A stretch of DNA of 64,000 bases from Caballeronia cordobensis (GCF_001544575.2 NZ_FCNY02000002.1:372001-436000); one strand, 5' to 3'; shown: positions 1-8,244, counted from the stretch's first letter. Program-made: numbers and translations. Notes: a model not told the origin generated them from the sequence alone.

Positions 1-52
1 GGGCTTGTCGATCAACCCCGATGTGGGATACCGCAGTCAACTGGCGTTCTGA
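1..52 (+). CDS. 3' end of an upstream phage gene (partial)
   Basis: The frame starting at base 2 reads GLSINPDVGYRSQLAF and stops with TGA at 50-52, four bases before the next start codon. The tight spacing fits the late operon. In Mu the gene before N encodes the tape-measure protein or a tail component, so this may be its C-terminus. Sixteen residues are too few to identify it. Confidence 0.45.
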   Translation, partial: GLSINPDVGYRSQLAF

Positions 53-55
53 TCT

Positions 56-1288
56 ATGGCGTGGAAAGACAAACTGCAGCCGGCGACGTTCCGGGGCGTG
101 CCGTTCGAGGTTGAATCCGACGATGGCAGCTTCGGGCGGCGCACGCAGGTGCACGAGTATCCGCAGCGCGACAAGCCGTACGCGGAGGATCTCGGACGCG
201 CCACGCGCGAGTTGAATGTAACGGCATTCCTCATCGGCGCCGACTACCTCGACGCGCGCGACAAGCTGCTCGAAGCGCTGGAGACGGCCGGCCCGGGCAC
301 GCTCGTGCATCCGTGGTATGGCGAGCTGAAGGTTTCGCTGAAAGACCCCGCGCGCGTCTCGCACAGCATCGCGAACGGCGGCATGTGCACGGTGCAGCTT
401 TCGTTCGTCGAGGCGGGCGAACTGGCGTTCCCGAGCGCGGGCAATTCGCTCGGCGCGAAGTCGCTGGAGGCGGCCGACAGGCTGCAGGAGGCTGGATCTT
501 TCGACTACGTCGAGAAATTCGACGTGAACGGCAAGGCGTCGTCGGTGTTCGACGACGGCGTGAAGACGTTCAATGACGCGCTCGATCTGATCGACAACGC
601 CGAATCGACGGTGAAATCGATCATGTCGAACCCGCTGGATTTTTTGAAGCAGCGCGCAACGACGCTGATTCCTGATGCCGTGGCGATGGCCGACACGATC
701 TTCGGCATGTACAAGCGCGGCGAGTCGGTCGTTGAGAGCGTCGCGTCGATGTTTGGCGGCGGCGGGGCGAGCGCACGCAACGGCGACGTGGTGTCGGCGC
801 TCACGAGCCTGAGCGCGACATTCGCGAATCGAGCCACGATTGCGGATGCGGTTGCGAAGACGCCCGGCATCAGCCCGAGCCGCGCGCAGGCCGCGACGAA
901 CGCGGCGGCAATCAATCATCTGTTCGGACAAGCGGCGCTCGTGCAGGCCGTCGGCATGACGACGACGATGGATCTGCCGATCTATGACGACGCGGTGAAG
1001 ATCCGCGACAACGTGACGGCTGCGCTCGATAACGAGAGCCTGATCGTCTCGGACCCGGTCTACGTCGCGCTGCAGGACGCGCGCGCCGCGGTCCACGCTG
1101 ATGTGACCGGGCGTCTCTCGCAAAGCGCGCGGCTGAAGACGATCACGCCGCGCTCGATCACGCCTGCCCTGGTGACGGCATACGACCAGTTCGAGGACGT
1201 CGCGCGCGAGGGCGAGATCGTGGACCTCAACAAGATTCGCCGGCCCGGCTTCGTGCCAGCCGAACCGATCAGGGTGCTGTCGGTATGA
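56..1288 (+). CDS. Tail/DNA circularisation protein, Mu N (gp43)-like
   Basis: This is a 410-residue protein whose N-terminal ~100 residues match the DNA circularisation N-terminal family (start MAWKDKLQPATFRGVPFEVE, then RRTQVHEYPQRDKPYAEDLG and the LVHPWYGE segment). In Mu-like phages the homologue N sits between the tape-measure and baseplate hub genes and is a tail-tube or baseplate component; a genuine role in DNA circularisation is doubtful. The C-terminal two thirds are Ala-rich and helical, without a motif I recognise. The ATG start follows the previous stop by 3 bases. The stop TGA overlaps the next start as ATGA, so translation is probably coupled. Confidence 0.88.
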   Translation: MAWKDKLQPATFRGVPFEVESDDGSFGRRTQVHEYPQRDKPYAEDLGRATRELNVTAFLIGADYLDARDKLLEALETAGPGTLVHPWYGELKVSLKDPARVSHSIANGGMCTVQLSFVEAGELAFPSAGNSLGAKSLEAADRLQEAGSFDYVEKFDVNGKASSVFDDGVKTFNDALDLIDNAESTVKSIMSNPLDFLKQRATTLIPDAVAMADTIFGMYKRGESVVESVASMFGGGGASARNGDVVSALTSLSATFANRATIADAVAKTPGISPSRAQAATNAAAINHLFGQAALVQAVGMTTTMDLPIYDDAVKIRDNVTAALDNESLIVSDPVYVALQDARAAVHADVTGRLSQSARLKTITPRSITPALVTAYDQFEDVAREGEIVDLNKIRRPGFVPAEPIRVLSV

Positions 1289-2448
1289 CCGATGACAAGA
1301 ACGCCGTGCGCTTGTTGGTGAACGGCAAGGAATACGGCGGCTGGAAGTCGGTAGAGATCACGGCCGGCATCGAGCGACAGGTGCGCGAGTTCGAGCTCAG
1401 CGTCACCGATAAGTGGCCCGGGCAGACGGACGTCCCGCGGCGTATCCGCCCGGGCGACGAGTGCGAAGTGTTCATCGGCGAGGATCGCGTGCTGACGGGG
1501 TACGTCGACGCGACGCCGATCCGATACGACGGGCAGAGCCTCACGGTCGGCGTGAAAGGCCGCAGCAAGACGTCTGATCTGGTGGATTGCTCGGCGGTCA
1601 ATAAGCCGGGCAGTTGGGCGGGCGCGAAGGTCGAGCGCATCGCGGCCGATCTCGCAGGCGTGTACGGCATCAAGGTCGTCACGCAGATGGACACGGGCGC
1701 GGCGCTCGCGCACGCGATCGACCAGGGCGAGAGCGTGTTCGAGTCGATCGACCGCATGCTGAAGCTTCGGCAGTTGCTTGCGACCGACGACGCGCTCGGG
1801 CAACTCGTTTTCATCGACGTCGGCACGGCCGGCACGGCGAAGACCGCGCTGAAGCTCGGCGAAAACATCATGTCGGCGGATGCGCCGCTCGACTACAAGG
1901 ACGTCTATACCGAATACGTCTGCAAGGGGCAGCGCTCCGGCACGGATGACGACTTCGGTGAGACGGTCGCGAGCGAGTTCGCGGATCTGACCGACACGAG
2001 CGTGCTGAAGCGTCACCGCGTCCTCGTGAAGAAATCGAGCGGGCAGTGTGACGGCGGCACCGCGGCGCAGCGCGTGCGATACGAGCAGGCGCATCGTAAG
2101 GCGAAGGCGCTGGAAACGACGTACACGGTCGCGGGCTGGCGGCAATCCGATGGCTCGCTGTGGCTGCACAACCAATTCGTGCGCGTGGTCGACCCGGTGA
2201 TCGGTTTCGACGATGAGTTCGTCATCGCCGAGGTGACGTATTCGCTGAGCGATCAGGGCATGGTCTGTCGCCTGCAGGTCGGGCCGAAGGATGGCTACGT
2301 CAACAGCCCGGCGAAGAAGGCCGGCAAGAAGAAGGGCACCGGCGAGGGGGGCGATTGGAAGGACGTCGTGCCCGCCGACAGCAAGGCGCCCAAGGTCAAC
2401 AATGCAGCCGTGAAGTCGAAGAGCGGCTGGTCTGACGTGAAACGCTAA
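1285..2448 (+). CDS. Baseplate hub protein, Mu P (gp44)-like
   Basis: This 387-residue protein belongs to the phage late-control D / Mu gp44 hub family. The N-terminus (VRLLVNGKEYGGWKSVEI, then EFELSVTDKWP) and the segment RIRPGDECEVFIGEDRVLTG are typical. The hub forms the trimeric centre of the contractile baseplate and holds the spike. A Lys-rich tail (about residues 338-355, KKAGKKKGT) precedes the C-terminus. Its start overlaps the stop of the N-like gene by 4 bases, and its TAA stop overlaps the next ATG by one base, so it is embedded in a tightly coupled baseplate operon. Confidence 0.9.
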   Translation: MTDDKNAVRLLVNGKEYGGWKSVEITAGIERQVREFELSVTDKWPGQTDVPRRIRPGDECEVFIGEDRVLTGYVDATPIRYDGQSLTVGVKGRSKTSDLVDCSAVNKPGSWAGAKVERIAADLAGVYGIKVVTQMDTGAALAHAIDQGESVFESIDRMLKLRQLLATDDALGQLVFIDVGTAGTAKTALKLGENIMSADAPLDYKDVYTEYVCKGQRSGTDDDFGETVASEFADLTDTSVLKRHRVLVKKSSGQCDGGTAAQRVRYEQAHRKAKALETTYTVAGWRQSDGSLWLHNQFVRVVDPVIGFDDEFVIAEVTYSLSDQGMVCRLQVGPKDGYVNSPAKKAGKKKGTGEGGDWKDVVPADSKAPKVNNAAVKSKSGWSDVKR

Positions 2449-2966
2449 TGGATTCCCGAGCATTCGCAAAGATGGCTGGGCCTATCACGCGGCGCATTCA
2501 GAACATGCTCGCGCGCGGGACGGTCGCGCTCGCCAACGCATCGACGAAGATGCAATCGCTGCAGTTGAACCTGCTCGCGGACGAGACGGCGGATAACGTC
2601 GAGCACTTCGAGCCATACGGCTTCACGAGTCGGCCGCGCGCGGGCGCGGAAGCGGTCGCCGTGTTCCTCGACGGTGATCGGTCGCACGGCATCACGGTCG
2701 TTGTCGCAGATCGTCGATACAGGCTCACGGGGCTGGGAGACGGCGACGTCGCGCTGCACGACGACAAGGGACAGTCGATCGTGCTCGGCGCCGACGGCAT
2801 CACCATCACCGGAAACGTGAAGGTGATCGGCGCGCTTCAAGCAACGGAAGGTATCAGCGGAGCCGATGGCATGACGATAACCGGGAACGTCAACATCACC
2901 GGCGACGCGACCATCGGAGGGAAGTCCTTCTTGGGTCACAAGAACGGCGGGCTGTCTCTGGACTGA
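2448..2966 (+). CDS. Baseplate assembly/spike protein, Mu gp45 (V)-like
   Basis: This 172-residue protein follows the hub gene directly, as gp45 follows P in Mu. The N-terminal half carries the OB-fold segment seen in the family (EHFEPYGFTSRPRAGAEAV). The C-terminal half is a repetitive beta-helical spike with the phrase ITGNV repeated (about residues 121, 143 and 149), ending with an N-x-T/G-D register expected of a membrane-piercing needle. The gene ends just before a hairpin with eight T residues. Confidence 0.88.
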   Translation: MDSRAFAKMAGPITRRIQNMLARGTVALANASTKMQSLQLNLLADETADNVEHFEPYGFTSRPRAGAEAVAVFLDGDRSHGITVVVADRRYRLTGLGDGDVALHDDKGQSIVLGADGITITGNVKVIGALQATEGISGADGMTITGNVNITGDATIGGKSFLGHKNGGLSLD

Positions 2967-2988
2967 CCGTCGCAACGATTGAGAGTCG

Positions 2989-3011
2989 GCCGCCTTCGGC
3001 GGCTTTTTTTT
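2989..3011 (+). terminator. Intercistronic hairpin 1 in late operon
   Basis: GCCGCC, loop TTC, GGCGGC, then eight T. The shape is that of an intrinsic terminator, yet the next start codon (3021) is only 9 bases downstream, so late transcription must read through it or restart. It is nearly identical to the hairpins at 6467 and 7090. Confidence 0.7.
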
Positions 3012-3020
3012 GGGGCGCTC

Positions 3021-3461
3021 ATGCCTAGTTACGCGCAGGACGTGCCGCTCTACATCGACGGCGTCGAATCTTCGCTGCTCGCCGAGACGAACCCGCTCGT
3101 GCGCGCGGTGATCATGTCGCTCTTCACGTGGCGCCGCGCGGAGCCCGACGACCCCATCGACGACACGAAGTGGGGCTGGTGGGGCGACAACGTCTCGGAC
3201 GTCGAGAACGACCAGATCGGGTCGCGCCTCTGGCTGCTCGCGCGCGAGAAGCTGACGCAAAGCACGCTGAATCGCGCCGAGCAATACGCGAAGGAAGCGC
3301 TCGCGCACCTGATCGACGACGGCGTCGCGACGCGCGTCACGGTGGCCGCCGAGCGCATCAGAAACGACGGGTTAGGTCTGACCGTAACGATTTATCGAGT
3401 GGACGCTGCAGCAACGACGCTGCGGTTTTCTAACGTCTGGAGTCTGATCAACAATGTTTAA
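3021..3461 (+). CDS. Baseplate protein, Mu gp46-like
   Basis: This 146-residue protein is of the Mu gp46 family, related to baseplate wedge gpW/gp25 proteins. Seen are the conserved WGWWGDN phrase (about residues 50-56), the region IGSRLWLLAREK, and a C-terminal beta strand block. I chose ATG 3021 (MPSYAQDVPLYIDG). An in-frame TTG at 2979 would translate straight through the terminator-like hairpin and is not credible. The gene end overlaps gp47 by 8 bases. Confidence 0.87.
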   Translation: MPSYAQDVPLYIDGVESSLLAETNPLVRAVIMSLFTWRRAEPDDPIDDTKWGWWGDNVSDVENDQIGSRLWLLAREKLTQSTLNRAEQYAKEALAHLIDDGVATRVTVAAERIRNDGLGLTVTIYRVDAAATTLRFSNVWSLINNV

Positions 3462-4506
3462 CCGCCCGGCGCTCACCGATATTGTCGCGCGCACGCGCGG
3501 CGACCTGCTCACGCGATTGAGCCAGGACGAATTACTGCGCCGATCCGACGCCGAGGTGCTCTCGCGCGTGCTGGCCGGTGCCTCGCATGAGATCCACGGC
3601 TATCTCGACTGGATCGCGCGGCAAGTCATCTATGACACTGCCGACGACGAGATCTTGATCCGATGGGCATCGATCTGGGGCGTCGAGCAGAAGGCGGCCG
3701 CGGCGGCAAGCGGGAATGTGTTGGTGACAGGCGCGGTCGGCACGCTCATCCCCGTCGACACGCTGATGAAGCGCGCGGACGGCGAAGAGTTCACGGTCAC
3801 GGCGGACACGACGCTCGGCGCGAGCGCGACTTCCGTCCCGGTCGAAGCCGTTGAGGCCGGTGCGGCCGGCAACACCGTCGCTACGACCACCCTCACGCTT
3901 CTGAATCCGATCGCGGGTGTGCAGTCGGTCGTCACGGTCGATTCCGGCGCTCTCACAAACGGATCGGACATCGAGTCCGTCACCAGCCTTCGCAGCCGAT
4001 TCATCGCGCGCATTCAACAGCCTCCGGCGGGCGGTTCGAAATCCGATTACGAGCGGTGGGCGCTTGAGGTGCCCGGCGTCACGCGCGCATGGGTGTACCC
4101 GAAGGAGATGGGTGCTGGCACGGTGACGGTGCGATTCGTCCGAGACAACGACGCGTCGATCATCCCCGATGCCGCCGAGGTTCTGGCGGTGCAGAACTAC
4201 ATCGACGACCCGAGTCGCCGACCGGTTACTGCCGATGTGTACGTCGTCGCGCCGGTTGCCGTTCCGCTCAATTTCACGATTCAACTCACGCCCGCAACAG
4301 CGGCCGTTAAAGCCGCAGTCGAGGCAGAGTTGCGCGACCTGCTCCTGCGCGAGGCCGCGCCGGGCGTCACGCTGCTCATCAGCCACATTCGGGAAGCGGT
4401 TAGCACGGCGGCCGGCGAGACAGACAACGTGGTCGTGTCGCCTACGACAAATCAGGTGTACACGACGGGGCAGATGCCGGTATTCGGGAGCATTACATGG
4501 GCTTGA
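3454..4506 (+). CDS. Baseplate J-like protein, Mu gp47-like
   Basis: This 350-residue protein is of the baseplate J family and forms baseplate wedges that connect to the tail fibres. Typical features are the N-terminal segment DLLTRLSQDELLRRSDAEVLSRV split over about residues 18-40, the W-A-S-I-W-G-V-E phrase near residue 72, and the central PAGGSKSDYERWALEVPGV region, which is the family hallmark. It overlaps the gp46 stop by 8 bases and the gp48 start by 10 bases. Length and order match Mu. Confidence 0.92.
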   Translation: MFNRPALTDIVARTRGDLLTRLSQDELLRRSDAEVLSRVLAGASHEIHGYLDWIARQVIYDTADDEILIRWASIWGVEQKAAAAASGNVLVTGAVGTLIPVDTLMKRADGEEFTVTADTTLGASATSVPVEAVEAGAAGNTVATTTLTLLNPIAGVQSVVTVDSGALTNGSDIESVTSLRSRFIARIQQPPAGGSKSDYERWALEVPGVTRAWVYPKEMGAGTVTVRFVRDNDASIIPDAAEVLAVQNYIDDPSRRPVTADVYVVAPVAVPLNFTIQLTPATAAVKAAVEAELRDLLLREAAPGVTLLISHIREAVSTAAGETDNVVVSPTTNQVYTTGQMPVFGSITWA

Positions 4507-5090
4507 CGGCTGCCGACTACCTGGAGCTTTGCCAAAACCTGACGCCATACGGCCCCGCGTGGCCGCGCGAGCCGGATGCGTTCGTGACGCGCTTGCTCGA
4601 TGCGTGGGCGCAGGAATTCGAGCGGATCGAAGAACGCATCGACGCGCTGATCGAAGAGGCCGATCCGCGCACCGCGATCGAACTACTCGCTGACTGGGAG
4701 CGGAACTACGGACTTCCCGACGAATGCTATCCGGACGCGGTGACGATCGCAGAGCGGCGCGGGCGCTTGTTGCAAAAGATCGCGTTCGAGGGCGGGCAGT
4801 CACGGCAGTTCTTCATCGACTTCGTTGCCGCGCTCGGTTATCCAGACGCCACGATCACCGAATACAAGCCGTTCAAGGCAAACAGTAAATGCAACGCGCC
4901 ATTGAATCAGGGCGGGTGGCGGTATGCCTGGCGAATTGCCGTTCCATCGGCGTCAACGTCGGTGCGGTTCAAGGCGAACAGCCGCGCCAATGAGCCGCTC
5001 ACGCGCTTCGGTGATCCGGGCCTCGCCTGCATTCTCGCGAAGTACGCACCAGCACACACAGTTCTTTACATCGATTACGGAGAGGCCTGA
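4497..5090 (+). CDS. Tail protein, Mu gp48-like (DUF2313)
   Basis: This 197-residue protein belongs to the YmfQ/DUF2313 family found between baseplate J and the tail fibre in Mu-like and P2-like phages. The start (MGLTAADYLELCQNLTPYGPAWP) and the segment LLADWERNYGLPDECYP are characteristic. It joins the baseplate periphery to fibres. The ATG overlaps gp47 by 10 bases, and the TGA stop overlaps the fibre ATG by one base. Confidence 0.9.
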   Translation: MGLTAADYLELCQNLTPYGPAWPREPDAFVTRLLDAWAQEFERIEERIDALIEEADPRTAIELLADWERNYGLPDECYPDAVTIAERRGRLLQKIAFEGGQSRQFFIDFVAALGYPDATITEYKPFKANSKCNAPLNQGGWRYAWRIAVPSASTSVRFKANSRANEPLTRFGDPGLACILAKYAPAHTVLYIDYGEA

Positions 5091-5974
5091 TGCGCCGAAT
5101 TTCCACAGCAACGCGTGTCGTCGACAAGTTCGGCGCCGGCAAAGACGGCTTCACGAACGGTAATGCGGTCAGCGGTATCGCCGCGACCGATCTCGAGGAC
5201 GTCTGGTTCGACCACGTTCAGGAAGAGATCGCGAACGTGGTCGAGACGTCCGGCCAGACTCTGAGCGCAGCGGACCGAACGCAGCTCCTGAAGGCTATCA
5301 GGGGTGTGACTCCCGGTCGTTTGTTGAACATTCAAATTTTCACGTCAACGGGCACGTACACGCAGACACCGGGTTGCAAGGCGCAACTCATTCTGGCGGT
5401 CGGCGGCGGCGCCAGCGGCGCGGGAACGCCAGTCACGGGCGCGAGCCAATGCGCGGTGGGCGGTCCGGGTGGATCGGGTGCCTATGCCGAAGTCTATTTC
5501 GCAACGCCTGTTGCGAGCGGAACGACAATCACGATCGGCCCTGGCGGGACGCCTGTCAACGGTGGCGGCAATAACGGCGGTACGACTTCAGTGGGTTCCG
5601 CGATCACGTGCCCCGGCGGGCGCGTCGGGTCTGGCGCAGGTCCGAGCGCGCCTCCCTTGCTCACGGGCGGGGGTAACGGTGCGACTGGCTTTGCAACGCA
5701 AAGCGGCGGGCAGGCGATTCTGCTTACGGCAGGGAACCCCGCGCAGATAACTTTTGCGCTCGGGCTTGGCACTACCGCAATTGGAGCGTCGCCGGGCGCT
5801 GACGGTCCATGGGGCGGGGGTGGCGTCGTGCAAGCTGGGAATGCGCCAGGCAATTCGGCCTCGGCACCCGGCGCCGGAGGCTCGGGCTGCGTCACCAATG
5901 CGTCCCAGGCGTCGATCTCCGGCGGCGCGGGCGCTAACGGGCGCGTGATAATTTATGAATTCGGAGCGGTCTAA
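5090..5974 (+). CDS. Tail fibre protein with Gly-rich tip domain
   Basis: This 294-residue protein is probably the receptor-binding fibre. Residues 1-70 (STATRVVDKFGAGKDGFTNG, then GIAATDLEDVWFDHVQEEI) match the baseplate-attachment domain of fibres in Mu-like phages of Burkholderia and relatives. From about residue 85 the protein is a Gly-rich beta sandwich with many GGG runs, as in short fibre tips, where loop sequence sets host range. The fibre is short and lacks a long shaft. It is coupled to the gene before it and is followed after 3 bases by the assembly gene. Confidence 0.85.
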   Translation: MRRISTATRVVDKFGAGKDGFTNGNAVSGIAATDLEDVWFDHVQEEIANVVETSGQTLSAADRTQLLKAIRGVTPGRLLNIQIFTSTGTYTQTPGCKAQLILAVGGGASGAGTPVTGASQCAVGGPGGSGAYAEVYFATPVASGTTITIGPGGTPVNGGGNNGGTTSVGSAITCPGGRVGSGAGPSAPPLLTGGGNGATGFATQSGGQAILLTAGNPAQITFALGLGTTAIGASPGADGPWGGGGVVQAGNAPGNSASAPGAGGSGCVTNASQASISGGAGANGRVIIYEFGAV

Positions 5975-5977
5975 ATC

Positions 5978-6445
5978 ATGCAAACCTACGCACACATCGA
6001 TCAGGGGCGCGTTGCTGAAATTATCGGACCCTTGTCATACGCCGAAGACGTGATGGACGAGAACGGCGAAGTCATTCACAGGGCGGGCGACTACATTCCC
6101 ATCGAGAATCGCTACACGCCTGAGTTCGTCGCTGTGCTCGTCGATATTACGGGCCGCGACCCGATGCCAACTGTAGGGATGGTGTACGACGGCACCAACT
6201 TCTCCGAATACGTTCCGCCGTCGCCTTCACCCGCTGACATCCTTGCGGCGAACACGGCGACACGTGACGCGCTCCTTCAGCAGGCGACGCAGGCTATCAA
6301 TCCGCTTCAGGATGCTGTCGACCTCGATGAGGCGACGCCTGCAGAAACTGCGCTCCTCAAACTGTGGAAGCAATATCGCGTCGCCGTCAATCGCGTCGAT
6401 CTCACGCAGGCAAGTCCGGCGTGGCCGATTGCGCCATCCGCCTGA
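5978..6445 (+). CDS. Tail fibre assembly protein
   Basis: This 155-residue protein ends with the conserved fibre-assembly block LLKLWKQYRVAVNRVDL followed by a W-P-x-x-P phrase. That block marks the chaperone family (lambda Tfa, Mu U type) that folds fibre tips. The N-terminal half is the variable, fibre-specific part. It lies directly after the fibre gene, as expected for a matched pair. Confidence 0.87.
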   Translation: MQTYAHIDQGRVAEIIGPLSYAEDVMDENGEVIHRAGDYIPIENRYTPEFVAVLVDITGRDPMPTVGMVYDGTNFSEYVPPSPSPADILAANTATRDALLQQATQAINPLQDAVDLDEATPAETALLKLWKQYRVAVNRVDLTQASPAWPIAPSA

Positions 6446-6466
6446 TCGCCAGGCGAGAGTTCAAGA

Positions 6467-6486
6467 GCCGCCTCCGGGCGGCTTTT
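6467..6486 (+). terminator. Intercistronic hairpin 2 in late operon
   Basis: GCCGCC, loop TCCG, GGCGGC, TTTT. It follows the fibre assembly gene by 21 bases and precedes the next ATG by 30 bases. It could end the tail operon partly, so that the lysis genes need read-through. Confidence 0.65.
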
Positions 6487-6516
6487 CATTTTCACTCACG
6501 GCGCATAGGAGTCCGC

Positions 6517-6861
6517 ATGTCCGTATCACAGCACCCTCCAGATACACGCCGTAGCTGGTTCGACGGGACGATCAATATCCCGACGGTCTTGTCCGTGATG
6601 TTCGCGGCCGTCTCTGCGACAGGTTTTTGCATTGGGCTCTACAACAACGTTTCTCAGCGCGTCTTGTTACTCGAAGAGCGCGATCGACAGCAGGAAGTGC
6701 ACTTCCAAGCCATCGAACGCGATCAGGCCGCACTGCGCAGCGATGTGAAAGACCAGCTCAAGGCGATCGGCTCCGACATCAAGGACACGAATTCGAAGCT
6801 GGACCAGTTGCTTTACAACCGCGCTGGCGTTCGACCTGAAACGCGAGGGTGGACGCGGTAG
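6517..6861 (+). CDS. Small phage membrane protein with coiled coil
   Basis: This 114-residue protein has one hydrophobic segment at about residues 24-44 (PTVLSVMFAAVSATGFCIGLY), followed by a long charged helix with heptad spacing (residues 50-100). The start ATG 6517 has a good ribosome site (AGGAGT) 6 bases upstream; the open frame further upstream runs through the hairpin and is a shadow. I do not recognise a named family. Its place just before the lysis genes suggests a role in lysis control or the envelope, but that is inference. Confidence 0.75.
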   Translation: MSVSQHPPDTRRSWFDGTINIPTVLSVMFAAVSATGFCIGLYNNVSQRVLLLEERDRQQEVHFQAIERDQAALRSDVKDQLKAIGSDIKDTNSKLDQLLYNRAGVRPETRGWTR

Positions 6862-6868
6862 GCCGGAT

Positions 6869-7072
6869 CTATTTCTGATTGATCGACTTGCTGTCGACGA
6901 TGCTTTCGTTTGCGGCCTGCTCGATCAGCGCCTTGTAAAGCCCGGCAGCAACGAAGACGCCGAGCACGACGGAACACCACGTCGGAAGGAAATCGGCCCA
7001 TTGGTGCAAGGCGATGCCGGCGACCACGCCAGCGGCAGCGCTTCCAAGCGCGAACTTTTCGGTTCTTTTCAT
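6869..7072 (-). CDS. Small two-helix membrane protein, antisense to late operon
   Basis: This 67-residue protein on the opposite strand to the late genes has two hydrophobic segments: about residues 9-24 (GSAAAGVVAGIALHQW) and 28-47 (FLPTWCSVVLGVFVAAGLYK). A clear ribosome site (GAGGACAG) lies 5 bases before the ATG. The + strand frames here are Arg-rich shadows, so this frame is the best candidate in the gap. Size and topology fit a class II holin or antiholin, but no family is recognised and the strand is unexpected. Confidence 0.6.
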   Translation of the reverse strand: MKRTEKFALGSAAAGVVAGIALHQWADFLPTWCSVVLGVFVAAGLYKALIEQAANESIVDSKSINQK

Positions 7073-7089
7073 TTTTCTGTCCTCGTTCG

Positions 7090-7110
7090 GCCGCCTTCGG
7101 GCGGCTTTTT
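7090..7110 (+). terminator. Intercistronic hairpin 3 in late operon
   Basis: GCCGCC, loop TTCG, GGCGGC, TTTTT, 24 bases before the start of the holin-like gene. On the other strand the same hairpin sits just upstream of the ribosome site of the antisense small membrane gene. Confidence 0.65.
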
Positions 7111-7134
7111 ATTTGGCTGCGACCCGGAGCGATT

Positions 7135-7425
7135 ATGCCACTCATCCCGTTCACCAGACTACGGCTCACGCTGGCCGATGGCTGGCAGAAGCTGCACAAG
7201 AAAGGCACGGTGATCGCCGGCGCCGCGTTCACCGCGCTCGCCGGCGCGGGTCCGCTCATCTCGCAAACGTGGTCCGGCATGCCGCGCGAACTGCGCGACG
7301 TGATCCCGCAGAACGTGCAGCAGTGGATTGCCTACACGATCTTCGGCTTGTCGTTCATCGCAATCCGCTACACGTCGGTGAAGCGCACCCCGAAGGAGGG
7401 CGGCGATGGCGCGGATCAAATCTGA
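7135..7425 (+). CDS. Holin-like phage membrane protein
   Basis: This 96-residue protein has two hydrophobic segments: about residues 25-45 (VIAGAAFTALAGAGPLISQTW) and 62-78 (QWIAYTIFGLSFIAIRY). The tail is charged (KRTPKEGG). It lies directly upstream of the endolysin and overlaps it by 20 bases, the usual position of the holin that times lysis. The start ATG 7135 has CCCGGAGCG upstream; the frame opens earlier, but that part is Arg-rich and crosses a terminator hairpin. Family assignment rests on position and topology. Confidence 0.75.
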   Translation: MPLIPFTRLRLTLADGWQKLHKKGTVIAGAAFTALAGAGPLISQTWSGMPRELRDVIPQNVQQWIAYTIFGLSFIAIRYTSVKRTPKEGGDGADQI

Positions 7426-7885
7426 AGACGCGGGCGGGCAGAACGTCGTTGCGTTCCTCGACATGCTTTCCATCTCGGAAGGGACGTCGATCGACCCTGA
7501 TAGCGACGACGGCTACAACGTGATCGTCGGAGGGGCGCTCTTCGTCGGCTATGCGGATCATCCGCGGCGCCTCGTGCAGCTGCGGCGCCTCGGCATTGCG
7601 TCGACGGCAGCCGGGCGTTACCAGCTGCTCGCGCGCTACTTCGACGCGTACAAGCGCCTGCTCGGGCTGCACGACTTTTCGCCGATCTCGCAAGACAAGA
7701 TCGCCATCCAGCAGATCTGCGAGCGCCGCGCAATCGACGACATCGTTGCGGGCCGCATCGAGAGCGCAATCGCGAGGTGCTCGAACATCTGGGCGAGCCT
7801 GCCCGGCAACAGCTACGGCCAGTTCCAGCACAAGGTCGAGACGCTGCGCGCGGCCTACATCCTCCATGGGGGCACCTTATGTTGA
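7406..7885 (+). CDS. Endolysin, lambda R-type lytic transglycosylase
   Basis: This 159-residue protein is colinear with lambda R (158 residues). It shares the phrases FLDMLSISEGTS (catalytic Glu about residue 25), GYNVIVGGALFVGYADHPR, AGRYQLLARYFDAYK and CSNIWASLPGNSYGQF. It cleaves the glycan strands of peptidoglycan with formation of anhydromuramic acid. No signal peptide is visible, so release depends on the holin. It overlaps the holin-like gene by 20 bases and Rz by 7 bases. Confidence 0.93.
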   Translation: MARIKSEDAGGQNVVAFLDMLSISEGTSIDPDSDDGYNVIVGGALFVGYADHPRRLVQLRRLGIASTAAGRYQLLARYFDAYKRLLGLHDFSPISQDKIAIQQICERRAIDDIVAGRIESAIARCSNIWASLPGNSYGQFQHKVETLRAAYILHGGTLC

Positions 7886-8244
7886 GCCTGATTCTTGAGT
7901 TCGGTCCGTGGGTCGTCGCGGCGCTCGCCGCGGTGTTCGGCTTCACGCGCCATCAGCAGGCAAAGACGGCTGCCGCGGAGGCGAAACAGACGGTTGCCGA
8001 AGCCAATGCTGCAGTTCAGCAAGCGAAGACGCAAGTCGCCGAAGCGCGTGACGGCGAAGCGCAAGCCAATGCCGCTGCCGCGCGCACCGGCGCCGAAGCC
8101 TCGAAGGAGAGAACCCATGTGGAAAACGACGTTGCTGCTCTGCCTGCTGGCTCTGCCGCTGACGAGCTGCGAAACGAGTGGGGCCGACCGGGTGAAGACG
8201 CCGGTCGCGGAGCCGTTGGTGCAGGTCAAGACCCGAATCGTTGA
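7879..8244 (+). CDS. Rz-like inner-membrane spanin
   Basis: This 121-residue protein has an N-terminal membrane anchor (about residues 3-22, SLILEFGPWVVAALAAVFGF) and a long Ala/Gln/Glu-rich coiled coil (residues 25-90). A short C-terminal part follows (AADELRNEW), similar to other Rz proteins. Rz and Rz1 span the periplasm and fuse the inner and outer membranes in the last step of lysis. It starts within the end of the endolysin gene, and the Rz1 gene is nested in its 3' half in another frame. Confidence 0.85.
   Translation: MLSLILEFGPWVVAALAAVFGFTRHQQAKTAAAEAKQTVAEANAAVQQAKTQVAEARDGEAQANAAAARTGAEASKERTHVENDVAALPAGSAADELRNEWGRPGEDAGRGAVGAGQDPNR

Noticed and set aside
2979-3020. TTG start of the gp46-like gene at 2979
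   Set aside because: It would translate the terminator hairpin and its T run; ATG 3021 gives the normal N-terminus.
5400-5960. Tandem repeats or CRISPR-like pattern in the Gly-rich fibre
   Set aside because: The repetition is at protein level (GGG codons) with irregular spacing; no constant repeat with unique spacers exists here or elsewhere in the window.
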